From positions 12,276,230 through 12,340,229 of the forward strand of contig JAKZAP010000012.1 of NCBI GenBank assembly GCA_023053575.1: a DNA stretch of 64,000 nt, in the 5' to 3' direction. Below are positions 1-64,000 of this stretch, piece by piece. The translations under genes were made by a program, and so were the position numbers. A model generated the notes under the pieces. The model ran no database searches. It had not been told where the DNA came from and saw only the letters and a list, made by a program, of their open reading frames with translations. Position 1 is the stretch's first letter, and every line of letters starts with the position of its first letter. Origin of the DNA: Branchinecta lynchi. Lineage: Eukaryota; Arthropoda; Branchiopoda; Anostraca; Branchinectidae.

Positions 1-165
1 CCGCTTTCACGACTCAGATCGAGCCGACTCGGAAGCGACGGTGTTAGAAGAAAATAACCCAACCAGCGCACGACATTATCCACTGTTTCCTGGTCAAAGA
101 CTGAAAATTAAGTGTCTTTTCTTGTGTATTTATGTGTCTTATTTATTTTCTTTCATTTTCTCCGC

Positions 166-1074
166 TTTTTGGGATCCCAAAACGTAAGTGGAGGGATACC
201 TATGACATCGTAAAAGTTGTCCGTCTGTCCGTCTGTTAGCACGATAACTCTCGAAGGGAATGAGATATTCTGATGAAACTTGGTGTGAGGACTCTTTGGG
301 TCAAGGGTAAGGTCAAGTTCGTAGATGGGCTCTGTAGCCCTACATTTAGTGGTGGAGGAGGGATTTCAAATTAAAGGGCAAACAAAATATTTTTAAACAA
401 CTAATGTGATAGTCGATTATGGGGTAAGAAGACATGCTGAACACGAATATGCAGAACATTTTCTCGTCCGACAATTTGGTTCAAAGTAAAAGTTTCATTT
501 GAAGTTGATTAAATGTTCGATTTAGGGGGAAGAAGACATGTTGAACACGATTGTGAAAACTATTTACTCGCCGGACGAGTAGTTTGTCCGGAATCCAGCA
601 AAAACCGGAAAGTTGGTTAAAAGTAAAAGTTTGATTTGAAGTTGATTAGACGACAGATTTAGGGGTTAGAAGAGACACTGAGCTTGTATATGACAACTAT
701 TTTTCAACCGGACATATAATTCGTCCGGAATCCGGTCGTAACCGTTATTTTTTTGGAGGCTAAAGTTTTATTTTGAATTGATTAGATGTTGTTTATAGGG
801 ATAAGAAGATACCGTACGCTGAATTCGATTCTGAATTTTCTTTTTTTGCTGGACAAGTAGTTCCCTCGGAATTCGTCCGAAACCGGTAATTTGGCAGAAG
901 TAAAGCAGGAAGTTTCGACCAGTATCGTCAAAATAGATATGACTTATAGAGGTATATCTGAACTTGGTTTTCTCTAATGATTAGCCTGGCGAAGACTGGA
1001 TCTGGCGAAGAGAAGACCCAGGTGTCTCGATCAAATATTAGTTTTTGGATCCCATCGAAACCTTAGGTCTTGTT
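166..1074 (+). mobile_element. H2 repeat element (HINE-like), forward copy
   Basis: Starts with the palindrome TTTTTGGGATCCCAAAA, followed by GTAAGTGGAGGGATACC, a (GTCY)n tract and CACGATAACTCTCGAAGGGA. The body is several diverged units of about 130 bp, each with CCGGAATCCGG-like palindromes and AGTAAAAGTTTGATTTGAAG. Ends TTTTTGGATCCCATCGAAACC. No coding capacity. The plan (terminal palindrome, GTCY microsatellite, central tandem repeats) resembles Helentron-associated elements; this assignment is inference. Confidence 0.7.
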
Positions 1075-1215
1075 CAAAATGGCGGGTTATAAATAAATTA
1101 CTTACTTATTACTTACTAGAAGAGGAAAATCGTGTTTATACTGACATTCTCACTTGGATCTTAGTGGCAACGTTGAATATACATAATGTATAAAGTTACA
1201 GCCAGTCGCAGTTGA

Positions 1216-1425
1216 TGGTGCAAAACGGATACGTCAGCTGAATTTTGTTGGAGCTATATTTCGGCCTTTCTTGGCCTTTCTTGGCTCAAAACCGCTCAAG
1301 TTGGAAAAATGGACTTGTGGGAAAGGCCAAGTAGCTCCAATAAAATTCAGCCGACGTATCCGTTTTGCACCATCAAATATGATTCGCAGTCAGCTTGGGC
1401 TGAAGGAATATTTATCAACCAGTCG
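1216..1425 (+). mobile_element. Palindromic Penelope-like (PLE) terminal-repeat element
   Basis: Inverted arms GGTGCAAAACGGATACGTCA and TGACGTATCCGTTTTGCACC (right arm with one change) surround GAGCTATATTTCGGCC. The right arm is followed by the family tail ATGATTCGCAGTCAGCTTGG. The hammerhead core is eroded here (CTGANGA lost). Confidence 0.65.
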
Positions 1426-2035
1426 TAAAGAAGACAAGGGCAGCATAAGATGCCCTTGCAAAAATCAGCAGAGCGGTCGGGGTGATGTAGAGCGAGAAAG
1501 ATATAGACACTGCAAGCATGGTATCCGGAAGAAGGCGTCAGGAAGAAAGAGGGAGGAAAGGGAAAACACAAACCTATAGAAACGATTAGCAACATGGCCT
1601 ACTAACCGACAGGGGACAGAGGGTGCTGCGTAAATTAGCCGCCGGTAACTGCGACAAACTTGGTATACATATGCAGAAGTGTACTAACCGTAATCCATGG
1701 AAGCAAGTTTTCCGTGTCCCACACGACGAGAAAGACTGAAGTCACAAAGCTTGATTTCATCACCACCAGCTCGGCTAATAAGGATGTCTCCAGGCTAGAA
1801 TGCAAACACGAATATCTTTAACCAACGAAACGACGGATATTTAAAGCTAAACCGAAGTGCCACAAAGCCCCTTATTCCAACTTTCGGAACGACGATCTAA
1901 GACTGGAAACCTCACCTACAATAAACTATTTCTCTTTATCTTGTTATGGAGAATACTCCCTGTGTCAGAATCGAATGCCCCTACCAAATCTGAGATGTTA
2001 TCGTTCTCCACATTGACGTGGCGGACAGGTCTCGA

Positions 2036-3000
2036 GAAACAAACCAAAGGTTTCGATAGGGTCCCAAAAATTTAACATCTGATCCAGGCAATTGCTTCTT
2101 GTAGATAGGCATATCCGGGAAATGTAATTCGTTTACTTTACCTCTAACATTCGTACTATTAAAATTTAGAGGCAGACTAATGCCAATGGCTAGTCACCTG
2201 AGAAAACCAAGTTCAGGTATGAATTGAGCATATGTGTTTATCCCTATATGTCTTGTCTACTTTGACGAAATTGTTCAAAACTTCCTGCCTTACTTCTGCC
2301 AAATATCCGGTTTCAGCCAGATTCCGGAGTACTACTTGTCCGGCAAAAAAATAAAGCTAATAACAAATTCAGCATATATACTTTATATCTACCCATATCG
2401 AACCTCTAATCAACTTCAGATGAACTCTAACTTTCAACAAATTTTCAGGTTTTGGCCGGATTCCGGGCGAACTATTTGCCCGGCGAGAAAGTAACGTTTT
2501 ATATGCGGTTTCAGCATGCCTCCTTACCACTATATCGAATCTCTAACCAATTTCAGATAAAACTTTTTAAGATTTTCTGGTTTCGGCCTGATTCCGGGCG
2601 GACTATATGTCTGGGTAGAAAATGATTGTCATATATGGATTCAGCATGTTTTCATACCCCTAAATCAAACATTTAATCAACTTCAAATCAAACTATTACT
2701 TTTAACAAATTTTTCGGTTTCGGCCGGATTCAGGACCAACTAATTGTCCGGCCAGAAAATAAGTTTCAGATATGGATTCAGTACGTCTATCCCTAGACGA
2801 CTATTTCACTGACTTTTTAAACGCTTTTTTTCGTCCCTTAATTTGAAACTCCTCCTCCACCCTTAAATATGAGGCTACAAGACGCATCTACGAACTTGAC
2901 CTGTACTTTGACCCAAAGAGTCCTCATGCAAAGTTTGAACAAAATATCTCAACCCCTTCGAGAGTTATCGTGCTAACAGACGGACAGACGAACAATCACA
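2036..3000 (-). mobile_element. H2 repeat element, reverse copy, 5' end eroded
   Basis: Reverse orientation: AAAGGTTTCGATAGGGTCCC at the left, four to five central units with CCGGATTCCGGGCG, then CTTCGAGAGTTATCGTGCTA and a short GACGGACAGACG tract. The GGGATCCC terminus on the right is missing. Confidence 0.65.
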
Positions 3001-3215
3001 AAAACAAAAATGATAACGCATGCTTTCAGCCCTAGTCTAAGATAGCAGGGCGCCCCGTCGCACGGGAAGAATATAAGCAAAGCCTACATATTTTATATCT
3101 AAAGACTTATATCTAAACGGGGGACACCAAGATCTATGCCACATTCCTAACGGGATGAGCAGGCTTAGCCAACTACGAAAACGAAGGAGAACTGGGTACC
3201 AAACAGCTTACTTAC

Positions 3216-55676
<52,461 letters not shown>

Positions 55677-55908
55677 CTGGAATAGAGATAAGACGATGAA
55701 GCAAATAAGGAACTGACACCAAGGGCCCATGATGTGTTGTTCGCAGCCATTCACAGTCTTTTCCGCTAGCCATAGGCGTCGTGTCGAGAAAACCTAGGGG
55801 AGGCAACTGCGTCGTTACGGATCTGTGGCAAGATGTAAACAGGTCAAAGTTGTCTGGAAGACTTTCTTAAAATCTACTTTACCGCTTTGCGCGAATGCTT
55901 GTCATAAT

Positions 55909-58107
55909 GAGCGTGTTCCACACTTCTAACAATAGTTACTATTTTCGTTCCAACCTCATGAAAAGATAGTAACTAACAGTTACTATTTGCTTACCATCAG
56001 GGGCGTCACTAGCCTTTTACCTTTGGGGGGGGGGGACGTCCGGTTTGTGCCGACGGACTAAAAAATTTGCCGACAAAACACGCCGTTGCCGCTTCGCGGC
56101 AACGGCGTACATTTCCGCCAGCACAGAATAGAATCGGGGTAAAACTAACTGTAACGCATCAGTTGAGATTATTCCTTTGATGTAATTTCGTATTTTAAGT
56201 TCACATATTTGGCTTTTCATTTTAGCCTTCGCTAAAAAGCGAAGCTTCCAACGACTGTACCAAGAACAAGTTAAATTGAGCGCCGCAGGCGAAATTTTTA
56301 AATCTGCCTTTTTTTCCGGAAAAATTTATCTATACCTACCATACAAGTTCTAGCTTTTAACGTGTTTCGGCGAATTTCAATCCTAAAACGACAAGCTAAA
56401 TGAAACACTGTTCTTCTCAATAAAGAATACTACAAAATGCGCCGCAGGCGAAATTTTGTGTGAATTAACTGTAACAACGCATCAATTGAGGTTATTTCTT
56501 TGGTATAATCTCGTATTTTAAAGTTCACATATTCGTCTTTTCATTTGAACTTTCGCTGGAAAGCAAAGCTTCCAACGACTGTACCAAGGCAAGTTAAACC
56601 AAGCGCCGCAGGCGAAATTTTTGTAATGTGTTTTTTGGCGGAAAATTCAGCTATAGTACTATACAATTTCCGGCTTTAACGTGTTTCAAACCCCAAGAAT
56701 TTCTATCCTAAAAGGAAAACTAAATGATACACCATTCTTCCAAATAGGGAATACTACAAAATGCGCCAGGCGAAATTTTGTGTAAAACTTACTGTAATGC
56801 ATCAGTTGACATTGTTCCTTTGATGTCAATACATATATTAATTTCACATATTTGGCTTTTCGTTTCAACGACTGTACCCAGAACAAGTTGAACTAAGCAA
56901 CGCCGGCGAATTTTTTTTAATCTGTATTTTTCCGGAAAAGTTTGCGACCGGCAAATATTTGCAGAATTTGATTTCTTACGTATAGAACACTCGGTGTGCG
57001 GACAAGAACACCGACGCCCGACAAAAGCATCCAGAATTCAATTTCTTCTGTGTTTTGCCCGACAAGATTGTAAAGAACGTGTAAATAGAAGCCGATGTAC
57101 CGACGAGACTTGAACTTTCGGCATGAGCCCGATAAAAAGTTACAGAATTTGATTTTTTTTTTTTTTTAAAGAACCCGATGTGCCGACGAGAATACCGACG
57201 CCCGACAAAACCATCGAGCATTTGATTTGTTCTGTGTTTTGCTCGACTAGACTGTACAGAACTTGATTCATACGTGTAAAAATAACCCCTTGTGCCAATG
57301 AAACTTAAACTTCCTGGGTGCGCCCGACAAAGTTTGCAAAATTTGATTTCTTACGTATAAGTAGAACCCGATATGCCGACGAGTCGACCGACGCCCGACA
57401 AAAGCATAAAAAAAATTTTCTTCTGGATTTCTTTTCTATAAAAAGAACCCGATGTGCCGACGAACAGAGGCACGACAAAAGCTTGCAGAATTCGATTTCT
57501 CCAGTGCTTTGCCTGACAAATGTTTGCAGGATTTCATTTCTTGCGTATAAAAAGAACCCGATGTGCCGACGAGTCGACCGATGCCCGACAAAAACTTAAT
57601 TTGTTTTTATTTCTTCTGGATTTCTTTTCTATAAAAAGAACCCGATGTGCCGACGAACAGAGGCACGACAAAAGCATGCAGAATTCGATTTCTTCAATGT
57701 TTTGCCCGACAAACGTTTGCAGGATTTCATTTCTTGCATATAAAAACACCCGATGTGCCGACGGATCGACCGATGCCTGATAAAAAGCATGCAAAATATT
57801 ATTTTTTCTATGTTTGCCGGCGCTTCGCGCCGACAAACAAGTGAACTTTCGCCGGGCTTCGCCCGACGAAAGTACTTTCTCAGGACCTTTAGGGGGGGGA
57901 GTCCCCCCCTCCCCCCCCATAGTGACGCCCCTGCTTACCATACTCGGAAGCGTAGTAACTACGCATCTCTGTAACGCAATTGGTCGAATTCACCGGTGGC
58001 GTGATAATCCTGCTCGAAAATAGAAAAATCGTTCCAGCCCTTTCGCAAAAAGCTAGAATTCGTGACGTCACGCGTAGTAACTATGGTAAGTAGGGTGGAA
58101 CACGCTC
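55909..58107 (+). mobile_element. TIR element (M3) split by the hAT insertion
   Basis: Arms GAGCGTGTTCCACACTTCTA and its partner TAGGGTGGAACACGCTC, with AGTAACTA-type inner repeats. Without the hAT insert it would be about 260 bp, matching the intact copy at 17764-18065. Confidence 0.7.
55998..57933 (+). mobile_element. hAT-type non-autonomous element, 1.9 kb, with 8-bp TSD
   Basis: Ends CAGGGGCGTCACTA and TAGTGACGCCCCTG, flanked by CTTACCAT on both sides (55990-55997, 57934-57941). Inside: G9+ and C-rich subterminal blocks, a roughly 320-bp repeat (GCATCAGTTGA..TTCACATATTTGGC) in the left half and repeats of AAAAGAACCCGATGTGCCGA in the right half. No transposase. Confidence 0.9.
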
Positions 58108-59519
58108 CATGATGTCAATCACATGTTTCTTAAAGATTAAAACAAAACAAAACTCATGTGCAGCCCCCCCCCCCCCCCCCCCTGAAATGATGCCCCTGCC
58201 GCTAGCATGATCCTGGACGATCTTCATACCCCATATAATAAGAAAGTATAAGTATATATAATATATAATATATACATAACAAAACAATAATACACATTAC
58301 AAGGGAAAACAACAACAATATTTTCCTACGGCTATGAAGCCTCACTACTAAGCTGTCTCTCTTAGCTTCAGCGCTCCGTCGATATATTCGCACACTTCTG
58401 TTATACCCTTTCCGAAGTGCTATTCAGGATGTCCGGAAGAAGCAAAACACTCCCTTTAAAAATGGTTTCCTCGGTTTACGATGGATGATGCATAGCTATG
58501 ACACAAATAGACGGTGCTCTCTCCGTTTCACTATGAGCAGGTAGAAAACTGATTTGGTCTTATTTAAACAAAGGCAAGCATACCATATTGCTCTGAATAA
58601 ATACTTTCCCCCGTATAACCTGAAAAGTTGCCCTGCTGCGCCAAATCAGGGGCAGAAACCCCTCCAAATAAAGGGGGAAGAAGAAAGCTTTGTTAACTGA
58701 AGAACTTATTACGTTATCTACGTAACGAAATGTCCAAGTTCCTGCGACTGGAGGAAAGATTGGACAGGTTTTAATTTTAGAAGAACTCGATGACATATGT
58801 TATAATGAGCAATGTTATTATCATTTGTGCATAGGGTGATAGATTACAAGCAAATGTTGTTTTCTAGGGTGACTCAGACGATGGGCCATTTGCGGCCTGA
58901 GTTTCGGAAAGAGTTTTTGGCCGACATCACACTTATAAATAACGGGATCTTCGTACCACTCGGTTGGGGGCTAGTCATTTGCCCGATACCCACTGCGCTG
59001 TGCTTTTGAAGGGCTTGCATACAGGCCAAGGATCACAGATTGAGAGCGCATGTGGATTATAACAGACCTGGGGCCTGCTAGCATGTAAAGCTCATTATTT
59101 TTTCCGCCCGGTCACAACTTTTTAATCCGAGAAAGAAGCTTCGAACATGAGTCAAAGGCAGAATTTCTCGAATGAAACATTCAAATTAAGGGTGATTCAT
59201 CAGACGTGGGTGCGTCTCTCCCAAAAATACTCCAGCTTTTCCGGCTCCGACAAATATAACTCCACGGATCAAGATTTAAAGCAGATACGGTTGGCGAGAG
59301 CAGAGGTCCAATATTTAGCACTTTTTCCTTCAGTTTGGCAACGCCCCTGTCAGCAAAACCAAAGAGAAAAACACCTTAGTTGTGGGTTCAAGACGTTAAA
59401 GACCCCCTGCACTGTTTACTCTTCAACATACAGTATTTAAAAATATTTGAATACTATAAAACTACACTGTCAGAAGTTTCATAACAGATAGCGTATAACA
59501 CTTTCAAGAATAACCGACC
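58108..59519. other. Intron or upstream DNA, nothing recognised
   Basis: Contains a C19 run ending in GATGCCCCTG (58160-58200), probably one end of a hAT-type element; otherwise no feature. Confidence 0.4.
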
Positions 59520-61860
59520 TCTCGTATGCCATCAAGTACTCGACCTACCAATCCTCCTTCAACAGGTAGAGTATTTTCAGCCGTCAGTGTCCTGAATACT
59601 TGACCTCTTATTGGTAATATTAGGTCGAGTACGAACAGTCGTTAGGGGCGTCAAGTACTCGACCAACCAATCCTCCTTCAACAGGTAGAGTATTTTTAGC
59701 CGTCAGCGCCCTGAATACTTGACCTCTTATTAGTAATATTAGGTCGAGTACGATTAGCTCCTGGGACGTCAAATACTCCACCCATCTATCCTCCTTTTTA
59801 GATCGAGTACCAACAGCTGCCATTGCCGTGAATACTCGACCTACTTAACCAATTTCAAGGTCGAGTACTATTAGTCCCTGGTGGGTTGGTTACTCCACCT
59901 TATAACTTTCCGGATTTCATTTGTATGGTCGAGGTAAGATAGCTCCTATGGTAGTAATTACTCGACCTGTTCCTTCCTTACTCCAAGTTCCATACGGTCA
60001 GGTACTTCTATAGCTTCATTACTCCAAGTTCCATACGGTCAGGTACTTCTATAGCTTCTCAAGACACAAGTACTCAACCAGTCTAGTACTGATAGCGACT
60101 GGAGGCTCGATTCCTTGACTGGTCAAGTACTAATAGATCCTGTAACCCTTATTACTCGACTGGTCGAATATTATTAACTCTTGTGTGGCAGGAAACTCGA
60201 CCGGTCGAGTACTTTTAGCTTTTGAGGTATCAGTTCCAGGTGCGGGAACGATAGACACTGCCATTTCTAAACCCGGAGACACCAATTTTGTACAGTGCAT
60301 TCTATCCCCTCTAACAAAACCACGCTGATTTTCTCACTTGCCGTGTTTTGCTACCTTCGATGTGTATCACGTTGTCGACGGTTGTCTGCGAGAAGTTTTT
60401 ATATCAGAAAACCTGGTTATGTAAATTGTTTCCCTGTTTCCGCTTTAAGTCAACAGGTTTCGGAAAAGGCTTAAAACAGCCAAAACCGTGGGCTATTTGT
60501 TGAAAGCACAGCCTACACTGTCAGAAGTTTCATAACAGATCGCGCATAACACTTTCAAGAATAAGAGGTCGTGCATTATTATAAGACCTCCCATTATAAT
60601 AATGGGAGGTCGAGTATTGGAAGGGTGGTAATTATTCGTACTTGTCAAGTATGTGACACGTACTACAACAAGTATTTTGTCAAGTATTTGACGTCTCAGC
60701 AGTTATTCGTACTTGACCTAGTATAATAATTGGTATTGATTAGATCGATGTGATAGCTAATAACGCTCGACCTAATAAATCACGTCGTGTAAAGTGCATT
60801 CACCCTACGAGAAGAAAGTAATCTCGGCGACTCAGCGAGAAGTTGTAATGTTCTTGTTCTCGGTGGATTCTCGTTTTGCTCGAGTAAATTAGGTCGAGTA
60901 CATGCTGGTGGGACGTCAGATACTCTACTCGACCTATCAATGCCTCATTTATTAGATTGAGTACTAATAACTAGCCCCACCTTAAATACTCTGCCAAGTT
61001 GAGTACGAATAGTGGTTACGGAGTCAATTACTCGACCAACCAATCCTTCTTTAATAGCTCGAGTATTTAGCCGTCATCACCATGAATACGTGACCTCCTC
61101 TTAGAAACATTAGGTCGAGTACGAACAGCGGTCAGCGCGTCGAGTACTCGACCTAGCAATCCTCCTTTAACAGGTAGAGCATTTTTAGCCGTCAGCGCCC
61201 TGAATACTTGACCTCTTAGTGGTAATATTAGGTCGAGTACGAACAGCTGCAGGGGCGTCAAGTGCTCGACCTAGCAATCCTTCAACAGGTAGAGAATTTT
61301 TAGCCGTCAGCACCCTGAATACTTGACCTCTTATTAGTATTATTAGTTCGAGTACGAACAGCTGCTAGGGCGTCAAGTACTCGACCTACCAATCCTCCTT
61401 CAACAGGTAGAGTGAATACTTGACCTCTTATTAGTAATATTAGATTGAGTACGATTAGCTCCTGGGACGTCAAATACTCACCCATCTATCCTCCTTTTAG
61501 ATCGAGTACTAATAGCTGCCATTGCGGTGAATACTCGACCTACTTAACCAAGTTCAAAGTCGAGTACTATTAGTCTCTGGTGGGTTGGTTACTCGACCTT
61601 ACAACTTTCCTGATTTCAGCTGTATGGTCGAGGAAAGATAGCTCCTATGGTAGTAATTACTGGACCTGTTCCTTCCTGACTCAAGTTCCATACGGTCAGG
61701 TACTTTTAGCTTCCCAAGGCACAAGTAGTACTGATAGCGACTGCAGGCTCGATTCCTCGACTGGTCGAGTACTAATAGCTCCTGTGTGGCAGCATACTTG
61801 ACCGGTCGAGTACTTTTAGCTTTTGAAGTATCAGTTGCAAGTTCAGGAACCATAGACACT
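59520..61860 (+). repeat. Array of GGTCGAGTAC/GTACTCGACC palindromic motifs
   Basis: About 2.3 kb with GGTCGAGTAC or AGTACTCGACC every 50-60 bp and a longer unit near 119 bp (CAATCCTCCTTCAACAGG at 59549 and 59668). A 41-bp direct duplication (TTACTCCAAGTTCCATACGG) lies near 59980-60055. One unrelated insert at about 60236-60600 matches 15925-16283 in reverse. Confidence 0.8.
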
Positions 61861-62025
61861 GCTTTAGGAAATATAGGAGTGATTATGGAAGTAGGTTGCG
61901 TTAATATTATAGGTAAGACAGGTCCTTTAAGGGTCTATGTCAACTACAAACAAAAGATCGATCTTTGGCACTAAACTACACTATTGTCTCGATTCCTCAT
62001 AGTGAGAGATTTGTAATACACCCCC

Positions 62026-62297
62026 CAGAGGCATTACTAGCCAAAATGTGTGTGGGGGGGGGGACAAGGCATTTACCGACTGCTGGTAATTTTACCGACG
62101 TTCTCTGCAGAAAAAAATGACTATTTTCAACAATAAAAAATCGACTGATTTTCTGAAAAACCGACTATTGTGACGAAAAATCGACCAATTTTGACGAAAA
62201 ATCGCGGCGCTTCGAGCCGCCTTGGTTAGTTTTTACCGAATGCCCGACAGCATTGGGGGGGGGGGCGTCACACCCTCCCCCAGTCGTGATGCCCCTG
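62026..62297 (+). mobile_element. Short hAT-type element
   Basis: Ends CAGAGGCATTACTAG and CGTGATGCCCCTG are degenerate versions of the 55998 element ends; G11 and C5 subterminal blocks are kept. Flanks ACACCCCC and ACACCCAG share six of eight bases. Confidence 0.6.
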
Positions 62298-62469
62298 ACA
62301 CCCAGCTCCCTCCACCCATTCGTTCCTTACTTCGTCAGGGATGTGAAATTCTCCCTCTTCCTACAGTGCAGCCTTTGTGCCTGAGTCGCTCAGAAGAGGG
62401 TAATTTACCGACCTTCTTGCTGCACGTTTACTTTAAAAAAAAAAAATACTATTTGACTTCGGTAAACGA

Positions 62470-62927
62470 GTATGTCAGCTTAAAGTTCAACTGAAAAGCC
62501 GACTTATTTTTGTTTCATTCAACTGAACACACTGTATTATTTGGATTCTGCATATCTGCTCTATAGTTTATGACGTTCAGAATATCTGCGGCCGTCCCCA
62601 CAGTGTAAATTCTACTATGACGAGGGAAATTTTAAATCTTAGCACAAACACGGTTTTTCAGTGGGCAGTGGTGAGATTGGTGAAGATTGCTTAGTGCCTG
62701 GACAGAAAAAAAATCGCAAATATTTCTTGTAAGGCATACAACAAAAATACAAGTGCATAGAGTACCACACATCAGACTGAAATTCCACTATTTGAAAATC
62801 GATTATTCGTGAATAGCGGAACAACTAAGTAACGCATTTTCAGCGGGTCTTCAAGCCAATTTAAGTGAATAAGTGATGGGTAACTAGATTGTCCTATCCC
62901 AGCCCTTTTCGGTTAAGCTTTAAAAAC
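62470..62927 (-). mobile_element. M1 TIR element, reverse copy
   Basis: Reverse orientation of the 21936 element: CTTAAAGTTCAACTGAAAAG at the left, CCTTTTCGGTTAAGCTTTAA at the right. Confidence 0.65.
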
Positions 62928-62949
62928 GACCCTGTGATCGTACGTTCGT

Positions 62950-63070
62950 TTTTCTAGACTGAGCCTGAAGAGGACCCTTGCCAAGAAGGGCTGAAATATC
63001 GCTAGAATAATACCCAGTTTAAGGCAGTCAAATATGATTCGCAGTTAGCTTCGGCTGAAAGAATAGCTAA
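62950..63070 (+). mobile_element. PLE-like right half with hammerhead
   Basis: Plus-strand hammerhead followed by GTCAAATATGATTCGCAGTT and AGCTTCGGCTGAAAGAATA. The usual CGTATCCGTTTTGCACC segment between them is altered. A second CTGAGGA-containing core half lies at 63228-63241. Confidence 0.6.
62961..63003 (+). ncRNA. Hammerhead ribozyme, weaker stem I
   Basis: CTGAAGA-GGACCCTT-GCCAAG-AAGGGCT-GAAA-TATC-GCT. The core is intact, but adjoining stem I is only AGC/GCT and the first stem-II pair is G-U. Confidence 0.55.
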
Positions 63071-63319
63071 CTTCAGCTGACAAAAATAGCAGCCGTGTCG
63101 AAAATGAAATCTCAGTACTAACTTTAATTCCAAGCAATTCTTACGAAGAAGGTCATCAAAATTAGGCAATTATGGTTGCTGGAATCTTTATTTATTTTAT
63201 CGTATTTTATATTTCTAGCTTTGGGCCTGAGGAGGGCCCTTCACTGTCAGATGTTGCGTCAGAAGCATACTAAAGATTGCATGGACGACCCCAAAAATGC
63301 CAAAAAAGCATCTGCTGAC

Positions 63320-64000
63320 TTTTTGGGATCCCAAAACGTAAGTGGAGAGATACCTAAGACATCGCAAAAGTTGTCCCTCTGTCCGTCCGTCTGTAAGCAC
63401 GATAACTCTCGAAGGGAATGAGAAATTTTGATGAAACTTGGTGTGAGGATTCGTTGGTTCATCGGACAAGTGAAGTTCGTAAATGGGCTTTGCAGCCCTA
63501 CTTTTAGGGGTGGGGGAGGGGGTTCAAATTAAGGGGCAAACAAAATATTTTGAAACAGCTAATGTGATAGTCGATTATGGAGTGAAGATGGTGAAGATCA
63601 TTTTGTCATCGGACAAGAAGTTCGCCTGGAATCCGGACGAAGCCGGAAAGTTTGTTAAAAGTAAAAGTTTTATTTTTAAGTTGACTAGATGTTAAAATTC
63701 GGGGTAGGAAGACATGCTGAACTCGATGGTGAAAACCCTTTTCTCAACGAACAAGCAGTTAGCCCGGAATCTGGCACAAACCGGAAAGTTTGTTAAAATT
63801 AAAAGTTTTATTGGAGTTGTTAAATGTTCGATTTAGGGCAAGAAGACATGCTGAACACTTTTGTAAAAACAATTTTCTACCCGGACATGTAGTTCGGCCG
63901 GAATCCGGCCAAAACCGGAAAATTGTTAAAAGTTAAAGTTTTATTTGTAGTTGATTAGATATCCGATTTAGGGGTAAGAAGAGATGTTGAATCCATGTGT
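63320..64000 (+). mobile_element. H2 repeat element, forward, cut by window edge
   Basis: Begins TTTTTGGGATCCCAAAACGT, GTAAGTGGAGAGATACC, then a CTGTCCGTCCGTCTG tract and at least three central units; it continues past the right edge. Confidence 0.7.

Larger units (their letters stand above)
1..3215. other. Intron of Unc-89 downstream of exon 20
   Basis: Contains two copies of repeat family H2 (166-1074 forward, about 2036-3000 reverse) and one palindromic Penelope-like element (1216-1425). I looked for the DFG-region exon of the kinase on the minus strand and saw none, so the intron probably runs off the left edge. Confidence 0.6.

Noticed and set aside
1..60. Possible next kinase exon at the left edge
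   Set aside because: The minus-strand translation lacks DFG or neighbouring kinase motifs and there is no clear acceptor.
1251..1300. Hammerhead at the 1216 element
   Set aside because: CTGANGA is absent and stem II is replaced by a TTTCTTGGCC duplication; only GAAATATAGCTCC remains.
58560..58796. Minus-strand 78-residue frame as an upstream Unc-89 exon
   Set aside because: No Ig features and no matching splice sites or phase.

Overview
The window is eukaryotic, intron-rich nuclear DNA. It holds an internal segment of one very long muscle gene on the minus strand; nearly everything else is transposable-element and satellite DNA in its introns. The protein is best read as the invertebrate obscurin homologue Unc-89. 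Twenty exons between 55676 and 3216 join in one uninterrupted frame (5683 coding bases, 1894 complete codons) with GT/AG junctions and matching phases throughout. They encode part of one Ig domain, 16 complete Ig domains, one fibronectin type III domain (between Ig 14 and Ig 15) and the N-lobe plus start of the C-lobe of a kinase domain. The catalytic HRD-type motif of this kinase reads HLGLT, as expected for a pseudokinase. Neither end of the gene is inside the window: the N-terminal part lies to the right (>55676) and the rest of the kinase and beyond to the left (<3216). The protein family and the repeat types suggest an invertebrate, most likely an arthropod (chelicerate or myriapod would fit); the lineage cannot be fixed from this sequence.

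Layout from left to right: 1-3215 intron filled by two copies of a tandem-repeat-bearing element (family H2) and a palindromic element; 3216-9465 exons 20 to 15 (kinase and the two preceding Ig domains); 10522-15217 the linker and Fn3 exons 14 to 12, separated by H2 copies and MITEs; 17422-21922 exons 11 to 9; 21923-31414 a 9.5-kb intron with a decayed LINE, the largest H2 copy, a hairpin, family H1 and a nested hAT-type element; 31415-36304 exons 8 to 6; 37790-39783 a 2-kb exon with six complete Ig domains; 41198-42027 hammerhead-ribozyme-bearing palindromes and exon 4; 43771-49370 an H1 element expanded into a 19-copy, 282-bp higher-order satellite; 50389-55676 exons 3 to 1; 55677-64000 non-coding DNA with nested hAT-type elements, a GGTCGAGTAC-rich palindromic array and further repeats.

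The most interesting non-genic signal is a dispersed, palindromic family in at least ten places, all in the same orientation (antisense to the gene). It carries a compact type I hammerhead ribozyme: CTGANGA core, GAAA, AUA/AUC cleavage triplet, minimal self-complementary AUAU stem III, and compensatory change in stem II. This resembles the hammerhead-bearing terminal repeats of Penelope-like retroelements. Two other families (H1, H2) combine central tandem repeats, a (GTCY)n microsatellite and terminal palindromes, the architecture of Helentron-associated (HINE/pearl/mini-me type) elements; one H1 copy appears to have grown into a satellite.
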